From Bacteroidota bacterium (GTDB taxonomy: Bacteria > Bacteroidota > Bacteroidia > Bacteroidales > Prolixibacteraceae): DNA of 8,802 nucleotides. Below are positions 1-7,153 of this stretch, in pieces. Positions within the stretch are counted from its first letter, which is position 1; each line of letters begins with the position of its first letter. The translations under genes were made by a program, and so were the position numbers. The stretch is taken from positions 1 to 8,802 of the forward strand of contig JAUZOB010000125.1 of assembly GCA_030706665.1 (NCBI GenBank). The letters are read 5' to 3'. Below the pieces are notes generated by a model. It ran no database searches, was not told the origin of the DNA, and saw only the letters and a list, made by a program, of their open reading frames with translations.

Positions 1-243
1 GCACACAATGCCACGATAACGGATGCGTTTATACTTTCCGCAATGACACTCATAATCCTTTACCGGACCAAAAATCCTTTCGCAGAACAAACCATCGCGT
101 TCTGGTTTATACGTACGGTAATTGATCGTTTCAGGCTTTAAAACTTCACCATGAGAACGTTCTAAAACTTCTTCCGGTGAAGCAAGACTAATTGCGATCT
201 TTGAAAAGTTGCTTTTTACTTTGGTATCTTTTCTGAATGCCAT
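1..243 (-). CDS. rpoC: RNA polymerase beta' subunit, N-terminal 81 residues (cut by window edge)
   Basis: The beta' subunit forms half of the RNA polymerase cleft and carries the catalytic Mg2+ site, which lies outside this window. The visible start reads MAFRKDTKVKSNFSKIAISL, then SPEEVLERSHGEV, INYRTYKPERDGLFC and ERIFGPVKDYECHCGKYKR. This is the conserved N-terminus ending in the zinc-binding domain. Cysteines 66, 68 and 81 match the first three zinc ligands of the family (E. coli C70, C72, C85); the fourth should fall just beyond position 1. The ATG at 243-241 gives a normal N-terminus and has no Shine-Dalgarno site. The gene follows rpoB after a 71-nt gap holding a hairpin, so it is presumably co-transcribed with rpoB. 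The truncation is due to the window edge, not a mutation. Confidence 0.97.
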   Translation of the reverse strand, partial: MAFRKDTKVKSNFSKIAISLASPEEVLERSHGEVLKPETINYRTYKPERDGLFCERIFGPVKDYECHCGKYKRIRYRGIVC

Positions 244-283
244 ATAACTAGCTGTTAATATATTTTCAATCGATATAGCATAC

Positions 284-306
284 TCCGGGACCTTTTGGGT
301 CCCGGA
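284..306 (-). other. Perfect hairpin in the rpoB-rpoC gap, no T-tract
   Basis: TCCGGGACC at 284-292 and GGTCCCGGA at 298-306 form a 9-bp, G+C-rich perfect stem with a 5-nt loop, starting 8 nt after the rpoB stop codon. In the minus-strand transcript the stem is followed by GTATGCTATATCG rather than a run of U, so it is not a standard intrinsic terminator. It could be a processing or mRNA-stabilising element, or a weak attenuator between rpoB and rpoC. The structure is visible in the sequence; the role is inference. Confidence 0.7.
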
Positions 307-314
307 AAATCAGA

Positions 315-3300
315 TTATTCGAGATTTACACTTAATCCCAAACCTCTTAGCTCATGCAATAGTACATTCAATGATTCCGGGATTCCTGGAGCAGGAAGCG
401 GATCACCTTTCACTATTGCTTCGTAGGCTTTAGCTCTACCGATTACATCATCAGACTTAACGGTAAGGATCTCCTGGAGAATATGAGATGCTCCGAATGC
501 TTCAAGAGCCCAAACTTCCATTTCACCAAAACGTTGTCCACCGAATTGTGCTTTACCTCCAAGAGGCTGCTGAGTAATAAGAGAGTATGGACCGATTGAA
601 CGGGCATGCATTTTGTCTTCAACCATATGGCCCAGTTTCATCATATAGATGACACCAACTGTTGCCGGCTGGTCAAATTGTTCGCCAGTTTCTCCATCAT
701 GAAGATGAGTACGTCCAAAACGAGGTACTCCCGCATTGTCTGTAAACTCACAAATCTCGTCCAAAGAAGCACCATCGAAAATCGGAGTGGCAAATTTGAC
801 TCCAAGTTTCTTCCCGGCCCAACCTAACACAGTTTCATAGATCTGTCCCAGGTTCATACGAGATGGTACACCAAGAGGGTTAAGTACAATATCTACAGGC
901 GTTCCGTCTTCAAGGAATGGCATATCTTCATCACGTACAATACGTGATACGATACCTTTATTCCCGTGACGTCCTGCCATCTTATCACCAATCTGGAGTT
1001 TACGTTTTTTAGCAATGTAAACTTTTGCAAGTTGTATGATTCCGGCTGGCAGCTCATCACCAATTGTAACGTTGTAGCGTTTACGTTTGGCTATCGCTTC
1101 GTATTCTTTAAATTTCATGATAAAGTTACGAACGCAGTCGCGGATCATATCATTCTTTTGCTTATCTGTAGTCCACTTGTTCGGATTGATATTCAGATAA
1201 TCAATTTCCTGAAGTTGCTTTTGAGTAAACTTAACTCCTTTAATAATGATGTCAACACCGTAATAGTCTTTAACTCCCTGAGAAGTCTTGCCATTCACCA
1301 GAATAAACAGTTTATCGACAAGACGGGCTTTCAACCCAGTTACATTACGAGTGAATTCTTCTTCAATTTGTTCAAGAAGAGGTTTCGTTCCGACACGTCC
1401 TTTCTTATCCTTCAGTACCCGTGAGAATAATTGTTTTCCAATTACAACTCCGTTCAGAGAAGGAGACGCTTTCAAAGACGCATCTTTAACATCACCTGCT
1501 TTATCTCCGAAGATTGCACGTAACAGTTTTTCTTCCGGAGACGGATCAGATTCACCTTTTGGAGTAATCTTTCCGATCATGATATCACCCGGACGTACAA
1601 TCGCACCTACACGAATAAGACCATTCTCATCAAGATTCTTAGTTGCTTCTTCCGAAACATTCGGGATATCTGAGGTAAACTCTTCTACTCCACGTTTTGT
1701 ATCACGTACTTCAAGAGAGTACTCGTCAACATGAATAGAAGTATAAATATCTTCGCGTACAACACGCTCGGATATTACAATTGCATCCTCATAGTTATAT
1801 CCCTGCCATGGCATGAATGCCACCATCAGGTTACGACCTAATGCCAGTTCACTATTTTGAGTTCCGTAACCTTCAGTTAAAAGTTCGCCTTGTTTAACGC
1901 GCTGTCCTTTAACGACAATAGGTTTCAGGTCAATACAAGTTCCCTGGTTGGTCTTTTTGTATTTTTGAAGCTTGTAAACTTTAAGCTCAGGGTCAAAGCT
2001 TACAAAACGTTCTTCTTCTGTAAGGTCATAACGAACAACGATTTCGTCAGCATCAACACTTTCAATGACTCCGTCTTCTTCGGCAGAAATCATAACATGA
2101 GAGTCGATTGCAGTACGAAGTTCCAATCCTGTTCCAACAATAGGAGCTTCAGGACGCAACAACGGAACTGCCTGACGCATCATGTTCGATCCCATCAAAG
2201 CACGGTTTGCATCATCATGCTCAAGGAAAGTAATCAAAGATGCAGCCACCGAAGCAATCTGGTTCGGACCTACGTCCATCAGGTTCACTTCATTCCGATC
2301 GACAACAGGATAGTCACCGTCAAGACGAGCTTTTACCTTCTGATTGGTAAAGAATCCTTGTTCATCGATCACGGCATTAGCCTGAGCGATGATCTTTCCT
2401 TCTTCTTCTTCAGCAGTAAGGTAAACTACACCATTTTCACTCAGGTCAACCTGTCCGTCAACAACTTTACGATAAGGAGTTGAAATGAAACCCAGATCAG
2501 TAATCTTTGCAAATACGCAAAGAGAAGATATCAGACCGATATTCGGACCTTCAGGAGTCTCAATCGGACACAAACGTCCATAGTGAGTAAAGTGAACGTC
2601 ACGAACCTCGAATCCTGCTCGTTCACGGGAAAGTCCACCTGGCCCCAAAGCTGACATACGACGTTTGTGTGTCAGTTCAGCCAACGGATTGGTCTGATCC
2701 ATGAACTGAGAAAGAGCGTTTGTCCCAAAGAAAGAATTGATAACAGAAGAGAGTGTTTTCGAATTGATCAGATCAATCGGAGTAAACACCTCATTGTCTC
2801 TAACATTCATTCTTTCACGTATAGTACGGGCCATACGAGCCAGACCAACGCCAAATTGCTGACAAAGCTGTTCACCAACGGTACGAACGCGACGGTTACT
2901 CAAATGGTCGATATCATCGACATCGGTCTTTGAGTTGATCAGCTGAATCAGGTATTTAATAATTTCAATAATGTCTTCCTTGGTCAGAATGCGTACATCC
3001 TCGATGTTGAGTCCCAGTTTTTTATTAATTCTGTACCTACCAACATCACCAAGATCATATCGTTTATCAGAAAAGAAGAGACTCTGAATAACTTCACGAG
3101 CAGTCTGCTCGTCGGGTGGTTCAGAATTACGCAGCTGTCTGTAAATGTGAAGAACTGCTTCCTTTTCCGAATTACTTGGGTCCTTTTGAAGAGTATTGTA
3201 GATGATTGCAAAATCCTGAAGATTTTGGTCTTCCTTATGCAAAAGGATCGTCTTAGCGCCTGATTCCACGATTTCGTCGATGTGGTCATTCTCGAGAATT

Positions 3301-4124
3301 GTTTCACGATCGATAATAACTTCATTACGTTCGATTGAAACAACTTCACCGGTATCTTCATCAACGAAGTCTTCTACCCAGGTTTTAAGAACGCGGGCAG
3401 CAAGTTTGCGACCCACAACTTTTTTCAATCCAGTACGAGAGACTTTAATTTCATCTGCAAGACCGAAAATTTCAAGAATGTCTTTATCCCCTTCATATCC
3501 GATAGCACGGAGCAAAGTGGTTACAGGCAATTTCTTTTTTCGGTCGATATACGCGAACATCACATTATTGATGTCCGTAGCGAACTCAATCCACGAACCT
3601 TTGAAAGGGATAATACGTGCTGAGTACAATTTTGTGCCATTGGCATGGACACTTTGACCGAAGAAAACTCCGGGTGAACGATGAAGCTGAGAGACAACAA
3701 CACGTTCAGCTCCATTAATAACGAAGCTTCCCTTAGCAGTCATATAAGGAATAGTGCCCAGATAAACATCCTGAACAACAGTATCAAAATCCTCATGCTC
3801 AGGGTCGGTGCAGTAAAGCTTCAGTTTTGCCTTTAATGGCACGCTGTAGGTTAGCCCTCTCTCGATACACTCATCAAGGGTATAACGAGGTGGATCAACG
3901 GCATAATCCAGGAATTCAAGTACAAAATTATTCCTGGTGTCCGTGATGGGAAAGTTTTCAACGAAAACTTTAAATAACCCCTCATTTTTGCGTTCTTCGG
4001 GCGAGGAGCCCAACTGAAAAAACTCCCGGAAGGATTTGACCTGAATGTCCAGAAAATCCGGATAGTCGAACGTTGTCTTGGTAGAGGAAAAGTTAACCCT
4101 CTGATTTACAATAGTTGAAGACAT
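315..4124 (-). CDS. rpoB: DNA-directed RNA polymerase beta subunit
   Basis: Full-length catalytic beta subunit (1269 aa) of RNA polymerase, cytoplasmic; with beta' it forms the active-site cleft and carries the rifampicin pocket. Visible landmarks: N-terminal lobe with GAERVVVSQLHRSPGVFF (138-155); rifampicin region around LSQFMDQTNPL (471-481) and THKRRMSALGPGGL (485-498); MPWQGYNYEDAI (771-782); KGESDPSPEEKLLRAIFG (856-873); the active-site segment GDKMAGRHGNKG (1046-1057); and the C-terminal clamp segment GGKAQFGGQRFGEMEVWALE (1189-1208). Residues equal to E. coli Q513, D516, H526 and S531 (here Q473, D476, H486, S491) are the usual drug-sensitive ones. Residues about 895-1035 carry the flap-side insertion seen in Gram-negative-type beta subunits. 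The start ATG gives the expected Bacteroidales N-terminus (MSSTIVNQRVNFSS) and has no Shine-Dalgarno site. It lies 106 nt after rplL, behind a terminator-like hairpin, so its level relative to the ribosomal genes is probably set by attenuation or RNA processing. The reading frame is unbroken. Confidence 0.99.
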   Translation of the reverse strand: MSSTIVNQRVNFSSTKTTFDYPDFLDIQVKSFREFFQLGSSPEERKNEGLFKVFVENFPITDTRNNFVLEFLDYAVDPPRYTLDECIERGLTYSVPLKAKLKLYCTDPEHEDFDTVVQDVYLGTIPYMTAKGSFVINGAERVVVSQLHRSPGVFFGQSVHANGTKLYSARIIPFKGSWIEFATDINNVMFAYIDRKKKLPVTTLLRAIGYEGDKDILEIFGLADEIKVSRTGLKKVVGRKLAARVLKTWVEDFVDEDTGEVVSIERNEVIIDRETILENDHIDEIVESGAKTILLHKEDQNLQDFAIIYNTLQKDPSNSEKEAVLHIYRQLRNSEPPDEQTAREVIQSLFFSDKRYDLGDVGRYRINKKLGLNIEDVRILTKEDIIEIIKYLIQLINSKTDVDDIDHLSNRRVRTVGEQLCQQFGVGLARMARTIRERMNVRDNEVFTPIDLINSKTLSSVINSFFGTNALSQFMDQTNPLAELTHKRRMSALGPGGLSRERAGFEVRDVHFTHYGRLCPIETPEGPNIGLISSLCVFAKITDLGFISTPYRKVVDGQVDLSENGVVYLTAEEEEGKIIAQANAVIDEQGFFTNQKVKARLDGDYPVVDRNEVNLMDVGPNQIASVAASLITFLEHDDANRALMGSNMMRQAVPLLRPEAPIVGTGLELRTAIDSHVMISAEEDGVIESVDADEIVVRYDLTEEERFVSFDPELKVYKLQKYKKTNQGTCIDLKPIVVKGQRVKQGELLTEGYGTQNSELALGRNLMVAFMPWQGYNYEDAIVISERVVREDIYTSIHVDEYSLEVRDTKRGVEEFTSDIPNVSEEATKNLDENGLIRVGAIVRPGDIMIGKITPKGESDPSPEEKLLRAIFGDKAGDVKDASLKASPSLNGVVIGKQLFSRVLKDKKGRVGTKPLLEQIEEEFTRNVTGLKARLVDKLFILVNGKTSQGVKDYYGVDIIIKGVKFTQKQLQEIDYLNINPNKWTTDKQKNDMIRDCVRNFIMKFKEYEAIAKRKRYNVTIGDELPAGIIQLAKVYIAKKRKLQIGDKMAGRHGNKGIVSRIVRDEDMPFLEDGTPVDIVLNPLGVPSRMNLGQIYETVLGWAGKKLGVKFATPIFDGASLDEICEFTDNAGVPRFGRTHLHDGETGEQFDQPATVGVIYMMKLGHMVEDKMHARSIGPYSLITQQPLGGKAQFGGQRFGEMEVWALEAFGASHILQEILTVKSDDVIGRAKAYEAIVKGDPLPAPGIPESLNVLLHELRGLGLSVNLE

Positions 4125-4138
4125 TTATCTACCGAATT

Positions 4139-4246
4139 AATTGAACTTAAAATAAAAAACACAAAAAGGCTTAGAATCCCACACGAAATGGGATTCTAAA
4201 CCATATATAACCTAATACAGGTCGTAGCGGTTATTTAAGTTCAACT
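4139..4246 (-). repeat. Long-range inverted repeat bracketing the rplL-rpoB terminator
   Basis: TTGAACTTAAA at 4141-4151 is the exact reverse complement of TTTAAGTTCAA at 4234-4244; adding one G-U and one A-U pair extends the stem to 13 bp (4139-4151 with 4234-4246). One arm covers the last codons of rplL. The other ends 15 nt before the rpoB start codon. In the mRNA the pairing would enclose the terminator hairpin and its T-tract in an outer stem. The complementarity is certain. Functional pairing is inference, and the A+T-rich content raises the odds of chance. Confidence 0.5.
4153..4199 (-). terminator. rplL-rpoB intergenic intrinsic terminator / attenuator
   Basis: TTAGAATCCCA at 4171-4181 and TGGGATTCTAA at 4189-4199 form an 11-bp perfect stem with a 7-nt loop. 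In the transcript the stem is followed by GCC and then T5 (4163-4167), GTG and T6 (4154-4159), the layout of a factor-independent terminator. Because the essential rpoB-rpoC pair lies just downstream and no promoter is evident between, it is best read as a partial terminator that lets some polymerase through. E. coli has an attenuator at the same junction, which lowers rpoBC relative to the ribosomal protein genes. Confidence 0.85.
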
Positions 4247-4608
4247 TCAGCTCCAGCTTCTTCTAATTGCGCTTTCAATGATTCAGCTTCTTCTTTCGAA
4301 ACTTTTTCTTTTACAGCTTTAGGAGCAGAGTCAACTAATTCTTTTGCTTCCTTCAGGCCAACACCTGCTAAATCTTTAACCAATTTCACAACAGCAAGTT
4401 TAGACTGACCAGCTGCTTTGAGGATTACATCGAATTCGGTTTGTTCTGCAGCAGCAGGAGCTTCGCCACCTGCGGCAGGGCCAGCAACAGCAACAGCAGC
4501 GGCTGCAGGTTCGATACCGTATTCGTCCTTCAGTATTTTAGCAAGTTCGTTTACCTCTTTTACAGTCAAGTTAACTAACTGTTCTGCAAATGCTTTTAAA
4601 TCTGCCAT
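4231..4608 (-). CDS. rplL: 50S ribosomal protein L7/L12 (bL12)
   Basis: bL12 (125 aa, normal length) forms dimers on L10 and makes the mobile stalk that recruits and stimulates the translational GTPases EF-Tu, EF-G, IF2 and RF3. Three parts are visible: the helical dimerisation domain (about 1-33), an Ala/Gly/Pro-rich hinge (about 34-56, with VAVAGPAAGGEAPAAAE), and the factor-binding C-terminal domain (57-125), with its conserved FDVILKAAGQSKLAVVKLVK and the helix around GLKEAKELVDSAPKAVKE. The ATG has AAGGA only 3 nt upstream, a poor Shine-Dalgarno match. It follows rplJ by 43 nt, the usual pairing with its anchor protein. A strong hairpin terminator follows it. The hinge is low-complexity and Ala-rich, as is normal for the family. 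Confidence 0.99.
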   Translation of the reverse strand: MADLKAFAEQLVNLTVKEVNELAKILKDEYGIEPAAAAVAVAGPAAGGEAPAAAEQTEFDVILKAAGQSKLAVVKLVKDLAGVGLKEAKELVDSAPKAVKEKVSKEEAESLKAQLEEAGAEVELK

Positions 4609-4651
4609 TTTTCCTTGTAATTTAAGAATTATAAATGATCACTTATAACGT

Positions 4652-5179
4652 TTATTCTTTTTTGTCTTCAAGAGTTTTAAGCACACCTGTTAAGATATTG
4701 CCACCTGACTGCAGAGCAGAGATAACATTCTTTGCAGGAGACTGGAGTAATCCGATGATATCTCCAATAAGCTCTTCTCTTGTTTTAAGTGTAGCTAATA
4801 CATCAAGCTGATCTTCGCCCACATAAACTGATTCCTCAACATAAGCACCTTTCAACAAAGGCTTATTTTTTTGAGATTTTTTACGAAATTCTTTAATCAG
4901 CTTCGCCGGTAAACTACCGGACTCGGTGAACATGATCGACGTATTACCACTGAGTACTTGATAAAGTTCTTCAGCATTCTTTTCAGAAGCTTCCAATGCT
5001 TTATGCAGGAGAGTATTCTTTACGACCATCAGCTTTACCTGGCGTTCAAAACAAAGACGACGCAACGCACTGGTATTTTCAGCATCTAGCGCTTCAATGT
5101 CAGCCAAGTAAAAATGACTTGTGGAATTGATCTGTTCCGTTAAGCTGTTAATGATAGCTTCTTTTTCTGATTTTTTCAT
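4652..5179 (-). CDS. rplJ: 50S ribosomal protein L10 (uL10)
   Basis: uL10 (175 aa) anchors bL12 dimers to 23S rRNA at the base of the stalk. The N-terminal RNA-binding domain is seen from about residue 1 to 110, with the family block LRRLCFERQVKLMVVKNTLL (39-58) and the KNKPLLKGAYVE segment (105-116). The C-terminal helix (about 130-175) holds the L12-binding surface and ends in a charged EDKKE tail. It begins only 17 nt after the rplA stop, so the folded L10 leader found in that gap in Proteobacteria and Firmicutes has no room here. No Shine-Dalgarno site precedes the ATG. It sits directly before rplL, its partner. Confidence 0.98.
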   Translation of the reverse strand: MKKSEKEAIINSLTEQINSTSHFYLADIEALDAENTSALRRLCFERQVKLMVVKNTLLHKALEASEKNAEELYQVLSGNTSIMFTESGSLPAKLIKEFRKKSQKNKPLLKGAYVEESVYVGEDQLDVLATLKTREELIGDIIGLLQSPAKNVISALQSGGNILTGVLKTLEDKKE

Positions 5180-5196
5180 AATAAGCTTTGTTTTAC

Positions 5197-5892
5197 TTAT
5201 TCAGTAACAGACTTAGGTTCAACCTGAATTCCAGGACTCATTGTACTTGAAAGATAGATACTTTTCACATAAGTACCTTTAGCCGCAACAGGTTTAAGTT
5301 TGATAATCATGTTGATAAATTCCTTAGCATTTTCAACAAGCTTCTGAGGATCGAATGATACTTTCCCTACAGAAGAATGAATGATACCATATTTATCTAC
5401 TTTGAAATCAATTTTCCCTTGTTTGACTTCTTTGATTGCCTTTCCAACTTCCATGGTAACAGTACCACTCTTGGGGTTTGGCATAAGACCACGAGGACCA
5501 AGGATACGACCTAATGCACCGATTTTTCCCATTACCGGAGGCATGGTAATAATCACGTCAACATCTGTCCATCCACCTTTAATCTTTTCAATATAATCTT
5601 CAAGTCCTACGAAGTCAGCTCCGGCTTCTGTAGCTTCCTGTACTTTATCAGGAGTTACTAATGCCAATACACGAACTGTTTTACCAGTTCCATGTGGAAG
5701 AGTGACAACACCACGAACCATCTGATTAGCTTTCCTCGGGTCAACTCCAAGGCGTACATCTAAATCTACCGAAGCATCAAATTTAACGTTGGTAACATCT
5801 TTTACCAAGTTTGCGGCTTCTGACAGAGTATAGATTTTGCCATGCTCAAGTTTCTCTAAAGCAAGCTTCCTATTTTTAGCAATTCTAGCCAT
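5197..5892 (-). CDS. rplA: 50S ribosomal protein L1 (uL1)
   Basis: uL1 (231 aa, normal length) binds 23S rRNA helices H76-H78 to form the L1 stalk, which helps release deacylated tRNA from the E site. In several bacteria it also represses its own operon by binding a leader that mimics its rRNA site. Diagnostic segments are FDASVDLDVRLGVDPRKANQ (38-57), TLPHGTGKTVRVLAL (64-78) and the signature LGRILGPRGLMPNPKSGTV (127-145), followed by GKIDFKVDKYGIIHSSVGK (159-177). It follows rplK by 18 nt, as in nearly all bacteria. I could not identify an L1-binding mimic upstream of rplK. The start has no Shine-Dalgarno site. Confidence 0.99.
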   Translation of the reverse strand: MARIAKNRKLALEKLEHGKIYTLSEAANLVKDVTNVKFDASVDLDVRLGVDPRKANQMVRGVVTLPHGTGKTVRVLALVTPDKVQEATEAGADFVGLEDYIEKIKGGWTDVDVIITMPPVMGKIGALGRILGPRGLMPNPKSGTVTMEVGKAIKEVKQGKIDFKVDKYGIIHSSVGKVSFDPQKLVENAKEFINMIIKLKPVAAKGTYVKSIYLSSTMSPGIQVEPKSVTE

Positions 5893-5910
5893 TTTTAATG
5901 CAATTAAGAG

Positions 5911-6351
5911 TTAATTAAATGGAGAATCACCGGTAATAGTAATCCCCATGCTGCGGGCAGTTCCAGCAACCATGCTCATAGCTGATTCCATCTCGAAACA
6001 GTTTAAGTCGGGCATCTTAGTCGTTGCGATTTCGCGTACCTGATCCCAGGTCACTGATCCTACTTTTTTAACATGAGGCTCTGCAGAACCGGATTTTAGT
6101 TTTGCTGCTTCGAGTAACTGGATCGCAACCGGCGGTTGTTTGATGATGAAATCAAACGATTTATCGGCGTAAACAGTAATGATTACAGGAAGCACTTTAC
6201 CAGGCTGATCTTGAGTCCTGGCGTTAAAGAGCTTACAGAATTGCATAATGTTTACCCCTTTGGAACCGAGAGCTGGTCCTACCGGTGGAGATGGGTTTGC
6301 GGCCCCTCCTTTAATTTGCAATTTAATAAGTGCAGCAACTTCTTTTGCCAT
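5911..6351 (-). CDS. rplK: 50S ribosomal protein L11 (uL11)
   Basis: uL11 (146 aa) binds the GTPase-associated centre of 23S rRNA and is part of the thiostrepton target. The N-terminal domain has the family signature KLQIKGGAANPSPPVGPALG (10-29). Prolines 20, 22, 23 and 26 are present; this is the loop where thiopeptide-resistance changes map, so the site looks wild type. The rRNA-binding C-terminal domain (about 70-146) includes KVGSVTWDQVREIATTKMPD and the final GTARSMGITI. The gene lies 18 nt after nusG and 18 nt before rplA, fitting a single transcript. No Shine-Dalgarno site precedes the ATG. Confidence 0.99.
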   Translation of the reverse strand: MAKEVAALIKLQIKGGAANPSPPVGPALGSKGVNIMQFCKLFNARTQDQPGKVLPVIITVYADKSFDFIIKQPPVAIQLLEAAKLKSGSAEPHVKKVGSVTWDQVREIATTKMPDLNCFEMESAMSMVAGTARSMGITITGDSPFN

Positions 6352-6369
6352 AACAATTGTTTAAATAAG

Positions 6370-6918
6370 TTACTCTTTCTCAACTTGCATGAAGCTGAGT
6401 TCCAAAGGTGTTTTACGACCGAAGATTTTAACCATTACTTTCAGCTTCTTCTTCTCTTCATTGATTTCTTCAATGACTCCGTTGAAGCCGTTAAATGGAC
6501 CATCGGTCACTTTTACGGTCTCACCCAAAACAAACGGGATATTCAGTTCTTCATCTGCTTCAATCACTTCATCCACTTTACCCAGAATACGATTTACTTC
6601 AGATAAACGCATTGATACCGGTTCACCGCCTTTTGTATCCCCAAGGAAACCAATTACATTGGGAACATTTTTCAGCATGTGAGGTACCTCTCCGACTAAA
6701 ACGGCTTCGACCAAAACATAACCAGGAAACAAATTTCGCTCTTTGCTTATCTTTTTCCCATTTCGGATCTGATATACCTTCTCTATTGGGACTATAACCT
6801 GAGAGATGTATTCCTGGAGACCTGCATTCGCAACTTCATTATCGATATATTCTTTCACTTTCTTCTCTTTCCCTCCGATCGCGCGAAGAACATACCATTT
6901 TTTAACATTTTCGCTCAT
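6370..6918 (-). CDS. nusG: Transcription termination/antitermination factor NusG
   Basis: NusG (182 aa) binds the RNA polymerase clamp and, through its C-terminal domain, Rho or ribosomal protein S10, so it modulates elongation, pausing, termination and transcription-translation coupling. The NGN domain covers about residues 7-115 (KKWYVLRAIGGKEKKV at the start and the conserved NLFPGYVLV at 62-70). The KOW domain covers about 130-182 (GETVKVTDGPFNGFNGVIEE, 132-151). The acidic linker between them (116-127) is short, and no extra domain is inserted. It follows secE by 25 nt, a pairing nearly universal in bacteria. A strong GGAGGT site 5 nt before the ATG supports this start and is unusual for this phylum. 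Confidence 0.99.
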   Translation of the reverse strand: MSENVKKWYVLRAIGGKEKKVKEYIDNEVANAGLQEYISQVIVPIEKVYQIRNGKKISKERNLFPGYVLVEAVLVGEVPHMLKNVPNVIGFLGDTKGGEPVSMRLSEVNRILGKVDEVIEADEELNIPFVLGETVKVTDGPFNGFNGVIEEINEEKKKLKVMVKIFGRKTPLELSFMQVEKE

Positions 6919-6923
6919 TTCTG

Positions 6924-6929
6924 ACCTCC
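6924..6929 (-). promoter_or_regulatory. Strong Shine-Dalgarno site for nusG
   Basis: In transcript sense the bases before nusG read TTGGAGGTCAGAAATG. The GGAGGT matches the anti-Shine-Dalgarno core and is 5 nt from the ATG, a workable spacing. Of the protein genes in this window this is the only one with a full-strength site; rplL has AAGGA and tuf has GGAG, each too close to the ATG, and the others have none. Confidence 0.8.
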
Positions 6930-6943
6930 AAGTCTAAAATAAA

Positions 6944-7135
6944 TTAATAGAATAACTTGTAAATCATCTTCATAAGATTCTCAAAAGAGAAATCCATGAA
7001 AAAGATGACAAGTGCGATTATAAAGGAAGCAACCATTACAACGATAGCACTACCCTGAAGCTCTTTCCATGTTGGCCATGATACTTTATGAACCAATTCA
7101 TTATAAGCTTCCTCAACATATACTTTTAGTTTCAT
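6944..7135 (-). CDS. secE: Preprotein translocase subunit SecE
   Basis: SecE (63 aa from the chosen start) is the small essential inner-membrane subunit that clamps SecY in the SecYEG translocon. It is the short, single-span form typical outside Enterobacteria. An amphipathic N-terminal helix (about 3-25) holds the family motif ELVHKVSWPTWKEL (13-26), and one membrane segment follows (about 29-49, SAIVVMVASFIIALVIFFMD). The start was set at the ATG at 7135: it gives the usual N-terminus (MKLKVYVEEAYNELVHKV). A longer reading from a TTG at 7165 would run into the tRNA-like element and add residues not expected in the family. No Shine-Dalgarno site is seen. nusG follows after 25 nt. Confidence 0.96.
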   Translation of the reverse strand: MKLKVYVEEAYNELVHKVSWPTWKELQGSAIVVMVASFIIALVIFFMDFSFENLMKMIYKLFY

Positions 7136-7153
7136 GGGCAATAGTTTAATTAG

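Noticed and set aside
471..3000. Possible rifampicin-resistance changes in RpoB
   Set aside because: Residues matching E. coli Q513, D516, H526 and S531 are all the common wild-type ones. The differences seen (A470, T478, M490) are at variable positions; the first two match what I recall as usual in Bacteroidales.
2984..3364. Minus-strand open frame of 126 codons inside rpoB in another frame
   Set aside because: It overlaps rpoB completely, has no domain-like content and no start signals of its own.
606..3657. Open frames on the plus strand opposite rpoB (for example 966-1424, 1890-2483, 2667-2933, 3280-3657)
   Set aside because: They lie wholly antisense to a full-length, highly conserved rpoB and their translations resemble no protein family I know. 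They are composition shadows of the real gene.
4629..4648. Near-palindrome TTATAAATGATCACTTATAA in the rplJ-rplL gap
   Set aside because: It is A+T-rich with one mismatch and no U-tract. There is no support for an operator or terminator within a ribosomal protein operon, and such a match is plausible by chance.
6136..6797. Plus-strand open frames opposite rplK and nusG
   Set aside because: They are antisense to conserved genes and their sequence is the expected read-out of the opposite strand.
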